Source of the DNA: an uncultured Eubacteriales bacterium
GTDB lineage: Bacteria > Bacillota > Clostridia > Peptostreptococcales > Anaerovoracaceae
Direction: 5' to 3'
NCBI GenBank assembly: GCA_902763505.1
Contig: CACWSO010000013.1
Location: 1-55,668 of the forward strand
DNA: 55,668 nucleotides
Position 1 is the stretch's first letter. Each line of letters starts with the position of its first letter. A program made the position numbers and the translations under genes. This document shows, one piece after another, positions 34,182 through 42,490 of this stretch. Below the pieces are notes generated by a model, which worked only from the letters and a program-made list of their open reading frames with translations, searched no databases and was not told the origin of the DNA.

Positions 34182-35033
34182 ATGAAGAAATCATTATTGG
34201 TGCTGCTCACTTGTCTGGCGATGGTATTCGCGTTCACTGCTTGCGGAAGCAGTGACGAAGAAGCCGCAGCGCCGGAAGAGAGCACGGAAGTTATTGTTTT
34301 TGCTGCTGCAAGCATGCAGTCATCCCTTGAAGAACTGGAAGCAAGCTTCGAAGCAGAGAATCCCGGGATTGACGTAGTGCTCAACTGCGACAGCTCCGGG
34401 ACACTGGAAGAACAGATCCTGGAAGGCGCTCCTTGTGACATCTTCTTCAGCGCAGCGCAGAAGAACATGGACAATCTGGAAGCAGAGGGACTCGTTGTAG
34501 AAGGCACTCGCTCCAATGTACTGAACAATCAGCTAGTTGTCATCACCCAGCCGGACAGCGAGACAGCTGTAACAGGTCTTGAAAATCTGGGAGACGCGGA
34601 GAGCATCGCGTTGGCCGACGGCAGTGTACCGGTAGGTAAGTACACCCGCAGAGCACTGATGAATCTTGGCGTTCTCGCTGAAGTAGAAGACCCTGCTGTC
34701 TACACGACACAGGAAGTCTCCGATGCACTGGGCGGTGTTGAAATCAGCGAACAGGGCAACGTAAGCAAGGTTCTGGCAGCAGTACAGGAAGGCTCCTCAG
34801 AAGTTGGAACCGTTTATCTGTCCGACACTTATGGACAGGAAGATTCCGTAAAGATTCTGCAGACCGTCTCCTATGATGTTGCAGGCGATATCATCTATCC
34901 GATCGCACAGATCGTAAACCAGGATGCGGATGACGCAGAAAACGAAGCCGCAGCGGCGGTTCTTGAATACCTGACCAATGACAATGCGAAGTCAGTTTAT
35001 GAAACGCATCTCTTCGACATCGATGTAGAATAA
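34182..35033 (+). CDS. modA: Molybdate ABC transporter substrate-binding lipoprotein
   Basis: A 283-residue lipoprotein. The signal ends in the lipobox FTAC (Cys about residue 21). The mature part shows ModA hallmarks: VFAAASMQSSLEEL, CDSSGTLEEQILEGAPCDIFFSA and ALADGSVPVGKYTRRAL. It binds molybdate or tungstate outside the membrane and hands it to ModB. The family cannot be split into Mo- or W-specific by eye. AGGAGG lies 6 nt before the ATG, and the longer reading frame from 34137 is rejected. Confidence 0.93.
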   Translation: MKKSLLVLLTCLAMVFAFTACGSSDEEAAAPEESTEVIVFAAASMQSSLEELEASFEAENPGIDVVLNCDSSGTLEEQILEGAPCDIFFSAAQKNMDNLEAEGLVVEGTRSNVLNNQLVVITQPDSETAVTGLENLGDAESIALADGSVPVGKYTRRALMNLGVLAEVEDPAVYTTQEVSDALGGVEISEQGNVSKVLAAVQEGSSEVGTVYLSDTYGQEDSVKILQTVSYDVAGDIIYPIAQIVNQDADDAENEAAAAVLEYLTNDNAKSVYETHLFDIDVE

Positions 35034-35080
35034 TCATCGGCGTGAAGCGGAAGCATACTGATGAATAAAGCATACCAGGT

Positions 35081-35106
35081 CCCGGTCAGAATAAGCTCTG
35101 ACTGGG
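35081..35106 (+). other. Hairpin between modA and modB
   Basis: CCCGGTCAGA (35081-35090), loop ATAAGC, TCTGACTGGG (35097-35106): 10 bp with one G-T pair and no T-run. It sits in the 111-nt gap between modA and modB. Such stems behind binding-protein genes can protect the 5' part of the message; that role is inferred. Confidence 0.5.
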
Positions 35107-35144
35107 GCTCTGTGCTTTTAGAATCAAATGAAGGACGTTATCTC

Positions 35145-35840
35145 ATGATGGAATTTCTTGAAAGCCTGGACTGGAGTCCGCTCATCATCTCGCTCAAAAC
35201 CGGCGTAGTGGCGACGATCGTTTCATTCTTTTTGGGGCTGTTCGCCGCACGGAAAGTCATCAAACTTTCCTATAAAGCAAAGGCAGTCGTCGACGGCATA
35301 CTGACGCTGCCGATGGTTCTTCCGCCTACAGTCGCCGGTTTTATCCTTCTGCTCATTTTTTCCAGAAGGAGACCGATTGGAATCTTCCTCGATCAGCAGT
35401 TGGATATTCAGGTGGTGCACACCTGGCTGGGCTGTATTCTGGCAGCAACGGTCATCGCATTCCCGCTCATGTACCGGAACGCCAGAGCAGCTTTTGAGCA
35501 AATCGACGCCAACCTTGTCTATGCAGGGAGGACGCTGGGCATGTCGGAAATGAACATCTTCTGGAGAATCGTCGTGCCGACAGCAGGACCGGGGATTGCT
35601 TCAGGAACCATTCTGACCTTTGCCAGAGCCATGGGAGAGTACGGTGCAACATCTATGCTGGCAGGAAACATTCCGGGAAAGACAGGAACCATCTCCCAGC
35701 GAATCGCCATGGTCATTCAGGATGGAGATTTCGTAACAGCAGGCTTCTGGGTCGTCGTGGTGCTGCTGATTGCCTTTGTCATCATCTTTTTGGTAAACTT
35801 GGTGACAGGGAGCAGGATGAAGAACATCAAGCGCTGGTAA
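35145..35840 (+). CDS. modB: Molybdate ABC transporter permease
   Basis: A 231-residue permease with about five membrane helices. The opening SLDWSPLIISLKTGVVATIVSFFLG and the coupling loop around AGRTLGMSEMNIFWRIVVPTAGPGIASG (the EAA motif region that docks on the ATPase) match ModB/CysW-type permeases, as do ARAMGEYGAT and the terminal hydrophobic helix. Length fits ModB when ATG 35145 (AAGGA 9 nt upstream) is used; an earlier frame start at 35061 adds 28 atypical residues. Confidence 0.92.
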   Translation: MMEFLESLDWSPLIISLKTGVVATIVSFFLGLFAARKVIKLSYKAKAVVDGILTLPMVLPPTVAGFILLLIFSRRRPIGIFLDQQLDIQVVHTWLGCILAATVIAFPLMYRNARAAFEQIDANLVYAGRTLGMSEMNIFWRIVVPTAGPGIASGTILTFARAMGEYGATSMLAGNIPGKTGTISQRIAMVIQDGDFVTAGFWVVVVLLIAFVIIFLVNLVTGSRMKNIKRW

Positions 35841-35843
35841 TCT

Positions 35844-36926
35844 ATGAGTATTTGTTTGGATATCAAGAAAAAACTGGGAGATTTCTCCCTTGAAATATCA
35901 TTTGATTCTGACGCGAAACGCATCGGGATTCTAGGCCCGTCAGGCTGCGGAAAGAGTATGACACTCAAAAGCATCGCAGGCATTGAAAAACCTGACAGCG
36001 GGCAGATTCGGATTGATGGACGCACGCTGTTTGATCAGGCGCAGAAGATCAACCTGAAGCCTCAAAAGAGAAGAGTCGGTTATATGTTTCAGAACTACGC
36101 GCTATTCCCTACGATGACCGTTGTGCAGAACATCGGCGCAGGGCTGGGACTTTCCGAAGATGACAGAAATGCGCGTATTACCGACATGGTAGAACGCTTT
36201 CATCTGCAAGGCCTTGAGAAACACTATCCGGGGGAGCTGTCCGGAGGACAGCAACAGAGAGTTGCGCTGGCTCGAATCATGGCGTACAAACCGGATATCA
36301 TTCTTCTGGATGAACCGTTCTCAGCTTTAGACGAACACCTGAAGGAACGTCTGCAGCATGAAATGATGGCAATGCTTGAAGACTACGAAGGGCAAGTCAT
36401 CCTCGTCTCCCACAGCAGGGACGAAATATACAGGTTCAGTGAAGAGCTCATCATCATGCAGGAGGGACATGTTCTGGCGAAAGGGAAAACAGCGCAGCTG
36501 TTCGACGATCCGGGTACCGTGTCAGTAGCCCGCATGACGGGATGCAAGAACTTCTCTGCGGCACAGCGTCTGGATACCCATCATCTTAAGCTGATAGACT
36601 GGGGTATCACGCTGGAACTTGAGCGGGAAATACCAGAAGGAATCAACTCGGTCGGCTATCGGGCGCACGCCTTTCAACCGGTATGGGGAGAGCGGCAGAA
36701 GAATTGTCTGGCGTTCCATCTCTCCGGAGTAGATGAACTGCCTTTTGAACGCAGATATTATCTCCTACCGGAGGAGGATGGTGCTGCAGGCAGTTTGATT
36801 CGAAAGGATCCCAGTGAGCTGATCTGCTGGTTCATTCAGGACAGTGAAAGAACACAGATGGATGGGAAACCTGTGCCGGATTATTTGCAGTTTAACGAAG
36901 AGTCAGTGATGCTTTTGCGGAAATAG
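35844..36926 (+). CDS. modC: Molybdate ABC transporter ATP-binding protein
   Basis: A 360-residue ABC ATPase: Walker A GPSGCGKSM (about residues 31-39), Q-loop in MFQNYALFP, signature LSGGQQQR, Walker B IILLDEPFSALDE and switch His in VSHSRDE. A C-terminal regulatory domain of about 130 residues (about 230-360) is divergent from the usual Mop/TOBE domain. A separate tandem Mop protein is encoded two genes on. Start 4 nt after the modB stop. Confidence 0.92.
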   Translation: MSICLDIKKKLGDFSLEISFDSDAKRIGILGPSGCGKSMTLKSIAGIEKPDSGQIRIDGRTLFDQAQKINLKPQKRRVGYMFQNYALFPTMTVVQNIGAGLGLSEDDRNARITDMVERFHLQGLEKHYPGELSGGQQQRVALARIMAYKPDIILLDEPFSALDEHLKERLQHEMMAMLEDYEGQVILVSHSRDEIYRFSEELIIMQEGHVLAKGKTAQLFDDPGTVSVARMTGCKNFSAAQRLDTHHLKLIDWGITLELEREIPEGINSVGYRAHAFQPVWGERQKNCLAFHLSGVDELPFERRYYLLPEEDGAAGSLIRKDPSELICWFIQDSERTQMDGKPVPDYLQFNEESVMLLRK

Positions 36927-36959
36927 GGTTGTTATTGCTTTTGCATTGGAGAAGGTATT

Positions 36960-37430
36960 ATGGAATTCACACATTTCGATGAACAGGGAAACGCCCGCAT
37001 GGTAGATGTTTCGGGCAAAGAAGTGACACACCGTGTTGCAGTCGCGGAAGGAATCATTTCCGTCAGCCGCGAAGTGATGGATGCGATCACAGGCAACAAA
37101 GTCAAGAAGGGCGATGTGCTGACCGTATCACAGGTGGCTGGAATCATGGGAACCAAACGCACGCCGGATCTCATTCCGATGTGTCATCCACTGTCGCTGA
37201 CAAACGCAGAAGTAACATTTGAGGTGGATGAAGAAGTTTGCGAGATCAAGGCAATCTGCCGGGCTGTTACGGATGGGAAAACAGGTGTGGAGATGGAAGC
37301 GCTGACAGGCGTTTCTACAGCGCTCCTGACTGTTTACGATATGTGCAAGGCCATCGACAAACGTATGGTGATCAAAGAAATACACCTTGTCAGCAAGGAA
37401 GGCGGCAAGAGCGGCCAGTTTACGTTCTGA
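36960..37430 (+). CDS. moaC: Cyclic pyranopterin monophosphate synthase
   Basis: A 156-residue enzyme that rearranges MoaA's cyclo-GTP product into cyclic pyranopterin monophosphate. Conserved blocks: ARMVDVSGKEVTHRVAVAEG, GTKRTPDLIPMCHPL (active-site loop with the conserved His), GVEMEALTGVSTALLTVYDMCKA and KEIHLVSKEGGKSG. Length and motifs are standard. GGAGAAGG is upstream of the ATG. Confidence 0.96.
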   Translation: MEFTHFDEQGNARMVDVSGKEVTHRVAVAEGIISVSREVMDAITGNKVKKGDVLTVSQVAGIMGTKRTPDLIPMCHPLSLTNAEVTFEVDEEVCEIKAICRAVTDGKTGVEMEALTGVSTALLTVYDMCKAIDKRMVIKEIHLVSKEGGKSGQFTF

Positions 37431-37459
37431 CAAAGATAAGAAACAGAAGGAGAAATGAC

Positions 37460-37879
37460 ATGAAATATACATTAAGCGCAAGAAATCAGTTTGAAGGAAA
37501 AGTAGTGGAAGTAAATGAAGGTGCAGTGAACGGTATCGTGGCACTCGACGTAAACGGGAGCAAGGTCAGCGCGACTATTTCCATGGCAGCTATTAAAGAA
37601 CTCGATTTGAAAGTGGGAGATACAGCGGTTGCTGTCATCAAGGCAACAGAAGTCATGGTTGGCAAGGGCAAACTGTGCCTGAGCGCAAGGAATCAGTTTC
37701 CGGGTGAAGTTGTTGCAGTGGAAGAGGGCGCAGTAAACGGAATAGTGAAGATCAAGGCACTGGGAGACAATGTAATCAGCGCGACCATTTCCATGGCAGC
37801 CATTAAAGAGCTGGGGCTGACAGTTGGCAGTGAAGCGACTGCAGTCATCAAGGCTACTTCAGTCATGATTGGGAAATAA
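37460..37879 (+). CDS. Molbindin with two tandem Mop domains
   Basis: A 139-residue molybdate-binding storage protein built of two Mop (TOBE-type) repeats. Each repeat shows LSARNQF, VxEGAVNGIV, SATISMAAIKEL and AVIKAT-VM; the repeat period is about 71 residues and the two halves are closely similar. Di-Mop proteins assemble into oligomers that bind several molybdate or tungstate ions. The true start is ATG 37460 (GAAGGAGAA upstream), not the open frame beginning inside moaC. It closes the molybdenum cofactor operon; a terminator follows. Confidence 0.93.
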   Translation: MKYTLSARNQFEGKVVEVNEGAVNGIVALDVNGSKVSATISMAAIKELDLKVGDTAVAVIKATEVMVGKGKLCLSARNQFPGEVVAVEEGAVNGIVKIKALGDNVISATISMAAIKELGLTVGSEATAVIKATSVMIGK

Positions 37880-37908
37880 TATCTGTAATAAGGAATAATA
37901 GAATTATA

Positions 37909-37939
37909 GGCCGGCGCATAAGACACGCCGGTCCTTTTC
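37909..37939 (+). terminator. Intrinsic terminator after the molbindin gene
   Basis: GGCCGGCG (37909-37916) pairs with CGCCGGTCC (37926-37934, one bulge), then TTTT. Confidence 0.78.
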
Positions 37940-37943
37940 ATGG

Positions 37944-37949
37944 TATAAT
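37944..37949 (+). promoter_or_regulatory. Predicted -10 box of the hydroxylase-maturation operon
   Basis: A perfect TATAAT lies 48 nt before the methyltransferase start, directly behind the terminator. The -35 region (near 37921-37926) is weak and overlaps the terminator stem. Confidence 0.5.
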
Positions 37950-37997
37950 ATAAATTCGGATAATAGGTTATTGAAACGACAAAACCGGAGGAATGAA

Positions 37998-38687
37998 ATG
38001 ACAATTGCAAGACCGGGCGGATTTGAGTTGACAGACAGAGCCCTTGAAATTGCTAACTATAAAATGGGAAGCCGCATCCTGGATATTGGATGCGGAGAAG
38101 GCGATACCGTCGATCGTCTCAATAAAATGGGATTGAAAGCAGAAGGTATCGACATCAATCTGGCCAAGATCGACAAGGCGAAGAAAGACTACCCGGGTAT
38201 CAACGTTAAGTTCGGCGACGGCGGATTTATGGATGACTATATGTCCTATACCTTTGACGGTATCATCAGTGAATGCACGTTGAGTACGATGCTGCAGCCG
38301 GACGAGGCCCTTCACGAGGTCTATTGTGTACTGAAAAAAGGCGGCAGGCTCATCATTACAGACTACTATGAAAAAGATCCGGATCCTAAGCAGCTGAAAG
38401 CAGTTGCCATTGAAGCAGCGCGTCAGGCGCGTCTGCCGCACAACGAAGGGGACTGTGAAGCGGGGACACCAAGTCACTTCACCAACTTCTGCTTTGAAGG
38501 AGCGTTCTTCAAGGAACCGCTGATCAGGATGATCGAAGACGAGCTGGGCATGAAAGTGCTGGCCTTTGAAGATGCCGGGATCGAAGTTGGAGCAGACGAT
38601 ATCTATACCGATGTGAAGACAGAGGTCGGCGGTAAGAAACGTGATATAGGATATTTCATTCTTGTGGCCCAAAAGGCCATCGTATAG
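37998..38687 (+). CDS. SAM methyltransferase of a molybdenum-hydroxylase maturation cluster
   Basis: A 229-residue class I methyltransferase. Motif I is RILDIGCGEGDTVDRLNKMG, then AEGIDINLAKI, and FDGIISECTLSTMLQPD follows. It is the first of four genes (methyltransferase, CoA-ligase-like, XdhC, NTP transferase) that together resemble the Desulfovibrio DVU_1551-DVU_1556 neighbourhood associated with molybdenum hydroxylases. The name of that group is from memory, and the methyl acceptor is unknown. CGGAGGA lies 5 nt before ATG 37998. Confidence 0.75.
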   Translation: MTIARPGGFELTDRALEIANYKMGSRILDIGCGEGDTVDRLNKMGLKAEGIDINLAKIDKAKKDYPGINVKFGDGGFMDDYMSYTFDGIISECTLSTMLQPDEALHEVYCVLKKGGRLIITDYYEKDPDPKQLKAVAIEAARQARLPHNEGDCEAGTPSHFTNFCFEGAFFKEPLIRMIEDELGMKVLAFEDAGIEVGADDIYTDVKTEVGGKKRDIGYFILVAQKAIV

Positions 38688-38695
38688 GAGCAGAT

Positions 38696-39646
38696 ATGGC
38701 ACTTGATTTAGACATTTGGACAGCAGAATTTTTGAGTGAAGAACTGGGCGGCAGACCTGACCTGGCTGTTGCGACGCTGCGTCAGGCAATCGATATTTAC
38801 ACAAGAGAAAAACTGCAGAAGATACTGGATGGAACCGACTGCGACAGATGGGCGAATGTTCCGTTTACGACCAGAGAGCAGCTGAACGCAGAGGAGGGTG
38901 CATCCCTGAAGCTTAGCGAAGCAGATCTGCAGCATGAACTGGACTTCTACACTGGTGGCCTGAAACTGGTCATCGACGAGACCGACACGGTTTTGATTCT
39001 CCTTCCAACTGAGGACGGCGGAACAGGAAAGTTCTTCTCTGATGCCGCAGACAATATCGGTGCGAAGACAATCAAATACGGAGAAGCATTCACCCGGACA
39101 GAGTCAGGCGGACGGGAGGAAGCAGATCAGATTCTGCAGTTAATTCGGGACGAGGGCATCACTTGTGTGATCGCCAGCCCGACCCATATGGTGGCGCTTG
39201 CCAGAGCAGCGGCTCGTCAGGCCGAAGCAGGAGCGGATGAAATTTATCTGAGAAGCATTTTGCTGAGCGGCGGACTGGCACCGAACAAGACCGTCATGAT
39301 GCTGGAGGAAATCTTCCAGGCCATGATCTTTGAATTCAGCGATGTTGCTGATGTTGGACTTGGATTTGCTGTCAGCTGCGGCTACGGCAAAGGCAGCCAC
39401 ATCCGTGAAACAGATATCTTTATTGAACTGATCAATCCGGTAACAGGGGAAGTGGTCCGTACAGAGTCACCGAAGACACCGGGCTTCAGCAACTACGGCG
39501 AAATCGTCTTCACCACGCTCAACAGAGACAGCGCGCCGCTTGTCAGATATCGAACTGGGTACTACAGTCGGTGGATCTTCGGAGAATGCCCTTGCGGCAG
39601 CTGGCTGAAGCGGCTGGACAAGGTTTATCCGCCGGAAGAGAAATAA
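38696..39646 (+). CDS. AMP-dependent CoA-ligase-like protein, shortened
   Basis: A 316-residue protein resembling the phenylacetate-CoA ligase type of adenylate-forming enzyme but about 110 residues shorter. Visible pieces: LPTEDGGTGKFFSDAADNIG (in the place of the Ser/Thr-Gly-rich ATP loop), IASPTHMVALAR, LLSGGLAP, and a late region with APLVRYRTGYYSRW in the place of the ribose-binding Asp motif (D-x-x-R-Y-R-T-G is not complete). Loss of usual residues suggests a changed chemistry. Its place in the molybdenum hydroxylase cluster suggests a maturation role. Confidence 0.65.
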   Translation: MALDLDIWTAEFLSEELGGRPDLAVATLRQAIDIYTREKLQKILDGTDCDRWANVPFTTREQLNAEEGASLKLSEADLQHELDFYTGGLKLVIDETDTVLILLPTEDGGTGKFFSDAADNIGAKTIKYGEAFTRTESGGREEADQILQLIRDEGITCVIASPTHMVALARAAARQAEAGADEIYLRSILLSGGLAPNKTVMMLEEIFQAMIFEFSDVADVGLGFAVSCGYGKGSHIRETDIFIELINPVTGEVVRTESPKTPGFSNYGEIVFTTLNRDSAPLVRYRTGYYSRWIFGECPCGSWLKRLDKVYPPEEK

Positions 39647-39689
39647 CAGCGTGATACAGTGTCATCATATAAATAGGAGAACTTTGAAC

Positions 39690-40565
39690 ATGGCAGATAA
39701 GATTTCATATATAGCCAGAAAATTCATTGAGGAAAACGTTCCATTCGTCATTGCGGAGGTTATTGAAACCAAAGGATCCGCCCCGCGTAAGCGCGACGCT
39801 GTGTTGCTCATGAACTTCGAAGAGAAGACATGGGGAACAGTCGGCGGTGGACTGCTGGAAGCAGAGACGGAACGCCACTGCAGGGAACAGCTGAAGACGA
39901 GGGAACCGCTTCGTACGTACGAGTTCATCCTTGATGAGAAGGCAACAGGCGAAGGCGCTTTGGCCATGGGCTGCGGCGGAGACGCTACCATTCAGATTCG
40001 CTATATCGATCCGCAGAACCCGGGAAACTTTGTGGAGGATTTCAAGACATCCTCACAGGCATACATCTTCGGCGGCGGGCATGTGGCGTTGGCTCTCGAC
40101 CCGGTGCTGAGGCACATTGATTTCGAGACAACCATCATCGATGACCGTGCGGATTACGCCAATGCAGAGCGTTTCCCTGCATCCAGAACGATTGTATGTG
40201 ATGATTTCGATCATTGTTTCGATGAAATCGAACCGGATGGGGACAGCTTCCTCATTATCGTGACAAGAGGACACAGAGGGGACCTGAAAGTTCTGCGTCA
40301 GGCGCTCAGGAAACCGCACGCATATCTCGGCATGATTGGGAGTCGCCGCAAGAACCAACTGCTGGTAGACCAGCTTCTGACGGAAGGCTTTACCCAGGAA
40401 GAACTGGACAAGGTCTACACCCCAATCGGTCTTGAAATCAAGTCTGAAACTCCGGAAGAAATCAGCATCAGCATCGCGGCGGAGATGATCATGGTCCGCG
40501 CCGAACACAATGAAGCGGCAGCGGCAGCACGTCATGCAGAAGGAATGGGTAAGATTCACGAATAA
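39690..40565 (+). CDS. XdhC-family molybdenum hydroxylase maturation protein
   Basis: A 291-residue XdhC/CoxI protein. The N-terminal domain shows VIEVIETKGSAPRKRDA-like spacing and GTVGGGLLEAE; the C-terminal Rossmann domain begins QAYIFGGGHVALAL and includes FETTIIDDRADYANAERFP and YLGMIGSRRKN. XdhC proteins bind molybdenum cofactor, sulfurate it and load it into xanthine dehydrogenase-type enzymes. ATG 39690 has AGGAG 10 nt before it; TTG 39684 and GTG 39651 are weaker alternatives. No hydroxylase gene is in this window. Confidence 0.88.
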   Translation: MADKISYIARKFIEENVPFVIAEVIETKGSAPRKRDAVLLMNFEEKTWGTVGGGLLEAETERHCREQLKTREPLRTYEFILDEKATGEGALAMGCGGDATIQIRYIDPQNPGNFVEDFKTSSQAYIFGGGHVALALDPVLRHIDFETTIIDDRADYANAERFPASRTIVCDDFDHCFDEIEPDGDSFLIIVTRGHRGDLKVLRQALRKPHAYLGMIGSRRKNQLLVDQLLTEGFTQEELDKVYTPIGLEIKSETPEEISISIAAEMIMVRAEHNEAAAAARHAEGMGKIHE

Positions 40566-40583
40566 AACAAAAGAAAAAGACAT

Positions 40584-42023
40584 ATGAGAATCGGCTACAA
40601 CAGAGAGAAAACAGAACAATATGATACACGGTTTGGTACAGTGATTCTGGCAGCGGGACTGTCGACGCGCATGAAAGCGTTCAAACCGCTCCTTCCTGTG
40701 GATGGAAGACCGGCGTTGGAAGGTCTGATCGAAACGGTGAAGGCGGCAGGACTCAGCGATATCACCGTGGTCACGGGTTACAACAGAGAAACGCTGACCC
40801 CGGAGCTTGCGCGTCTTGGCGTTACCGAGGCATATAACAAAAACTTCGAGAACGGCATGTTCTCTTCCATACAGGCAGGACTTGCAAAGGCAAGACAATC
40901 CGGCAAAGAAGGCTATCTGCTCATGCCGGTGGACTGTCCGCTCATCAGCGTCAGCGTCATGCGGGCGGTCATGGACGGCGTCACTGAGGCAGATGCCGCA
41001 GAAGATGGTGCAGGCGGTGATGCCTTTGCAGTTGCCGTATTTGAAGGCAAGAAGGGCCATCCGCTTTACATTCCGAAAGGCCACATCGATGAGATTCTGG
41101 CGTCGGAGGGGGCAGGCGGCCTTGCTGCAATCACAGACAAATACGCAGATACCATGATCCGCGTTGAGACAGGCGAGGAAGGATGCCTTTTGGATATGGA
41201 TACGCCGGAAGGGTATGAAGATATCAAGCGGTTTGTCGCGAAGGGGTTCGCCAGGGAGAAACTGGATCTTCTGACCGCGAGAAAGAGAATCATCCTCGTG
41301 CGCCATGGAGAAACACAGCAGCACGAAGAGCCAATGTTCATCGGGCAGTACGATGTTCCGCTGTCTGACGAAGGCCGTGCGCAGGCGGCAGAAGCAGGGC
41401 AGGAAATCGTGGGTCTCATGAAAGAAGATGTGGAAGCGGAAATGCTGGGCATGGATAAGTTCGGCAAAGAACCGATGCCTGCCATCGAGCGGATCTACGC
41501 CAGCGATCTGGTGAGGGCGAAGGAGACTGCGGACATCATTGCAGAGGCCGTCAACAAGGCCTATCCGCAGCTTACGGAGATGACAGGAGGCCCAGTGAAG
41601 GTGAAACTGGATGCAGGACTCCGGGAGATCAGTCTCGGCGATTGGAACGGACATCCGATTAGGGAAATTGCAGAAACGTATCCGGAAGAATATGAACGCA
41701 GAGGCAAAGACATATTCGCATTCAAGATGAGGAGCGCTGAGAGCTTCTACGACATGCAGTACAGAGTCAAGGCGGCACTTAGAAATATCCTGCGGAATGA
41801 TGACGCGAAGGATATTATCATCGTCGCGCACAGCGGCGTCATCCGCGCACTGGAGAACAACATTCTCGGGAAACAGGTGGATGATGCATGGGAACCGGTT
41901 CCGAAGGGCGGACTCAAAATGCTCGAGCCGTTCCCGGAACAGAAGAGTGAAAAAGTACACGGCGACAAACCGATGAACATGAATGACATGACCATGGAAG
42001 CCGTTTATGAGATGTACGAATAG
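40584..42023 (+). CDS. MobA/MocA-like NTP transferase fused to a histidine phosphatase
   Basis: A 479-residue fusion. Residues 15-200 form a nucleotidyltransferase fold: VILAAGLSTRMKAFKPLLPVDG (nucleotide loop), NGMFSSIQAGLA and PVDCPLIS, as in MocA/MobA enzymes that make molybdopterin cytosine or guanine dinucleotide. Residues 235-450 form a histidine phosphatase: VRHGETQQ (Arg240-His241-Gly242), IYASDLVRAKETADII, LREISLGDWNG, and IIIVAHSGVIRAL. Known relatives are grouped as DVU_1551-type. The phosphatase could remove a phosphate from a cofactor precursor; this is inference. Confidence 0.82.
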   Translation: MRIGYNREKTEQYDTRFGTVILAAGLSTRMKAFKPLLPVDGRPALEGLIETVKAAGLSDITVVTGYNRETLTPELARLGVTEAYNKNFENGMFSSIQAGLAKARQSGKEGYLLMPVDCPLISVSVMRAVMDGVTEADAAEDGAGGDAFAVAVFEGKKGHPLYIPKGHIDEILASEGAGGLAAITDKYADTMIRVETGEEGCLLDMDTPEGYEDIKRFVAKGFAREKLDLLTARKRIILVRHGETQQHEEPMFIGQYDVPLSDEGRAQAAEAGQEIVGLMKEDVEAEMLGMDKFGKEPMPAIERIYASDLVRAKETADIIAEAVNKAYPQLTEMTGGPVKVKLDAGLREISLGDWNGHPIREIAETYPEEYERRGKDIFAFKMRSAESFYDMQYRVKAALRNILRNDDAKDIIIVAHSGVIRALENNILGKQVDDAWEPVPKGGLKMLEPFPEQKSEKVHGDKPMNMNDMTMEAVYEMYE

Positions 42024-42049
42024 CCGTGTAAAACGTACGGAATAATAGG

Positions 42050-42490
42050 ATGACAAGAATTCATATTGCAAACGAAAAAGATACAGAAAAACTAGGCGAG
42101 AGAATCGGCCAGCAGGTGCAGCCCGGCACTGTGATCGCACTCATTGGAGATCTGGGAACCGGCAAAACAACTCTGACCAAATCCATCGCCAGAGGCTTAG
42201 GCGTGACGGAAACGGTAACGAGTCCGACGTTTAATATTATCAGAGAGTACAGGAGCGGAAGATTGCCCCTGTACCATTTTGATGTCTACAGAATCGGTGA
42301 CCCGGACGAGATGTTCGAACTGGGTTACGAGGAATACTTCTACGGAGACGGCGTATGCGTCGTGGAGTGGGCGGACATCATTGAAGAGTTGCTGCCGGAA
42401 GATGCGGTGGTCATATCCATTGACCGGGGTGCATCTGATGAAGAACGAGAATATGAAATAGAGGGCGAAGAAGACATATGTATATTCTAG
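42050..42490 (+). CDS. tsaE: tRNA threonylcarbamoyladenosine synthesis ATPase TsaE
   Basis: A 146-residue P-loop ATPase that works with TsaB and TsaD in adding threonylcarbamoyl to A37 of ANN-decoding tRNAs. Walker A is GDLGTGKTTLTKS, and VTSPTFNIIREY, LYHFDVYRI and VVEWAD are the family blocks. Its 3' end overlaps tsaB by 13 nt, so the two are coupled. Start at ATG 42050 after AATAGG. Confidence 0.95.
   Translation: MTRIHIANEKDTEKLGERIGQQVQPGTVIALIGDLGTGKTTLTKSIARGLGVTETVTSPTFNIIREYRSGRLPLYHFDVYRIGDPDEMFELGYEEYFYGDGVCVVEWADIIEELLPEDAVVISIDRGASDEEREYEIEGEEDICIF

Noticed and set aside
40053-42140. A 695-codon minus-strand open frame across two genes
   Set aside because: It covers xdhC and the NTP-transferase fusion in antisense, with Phe/His/Cys-rich translation and no domain. 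Both + strand genes have clear motifs.
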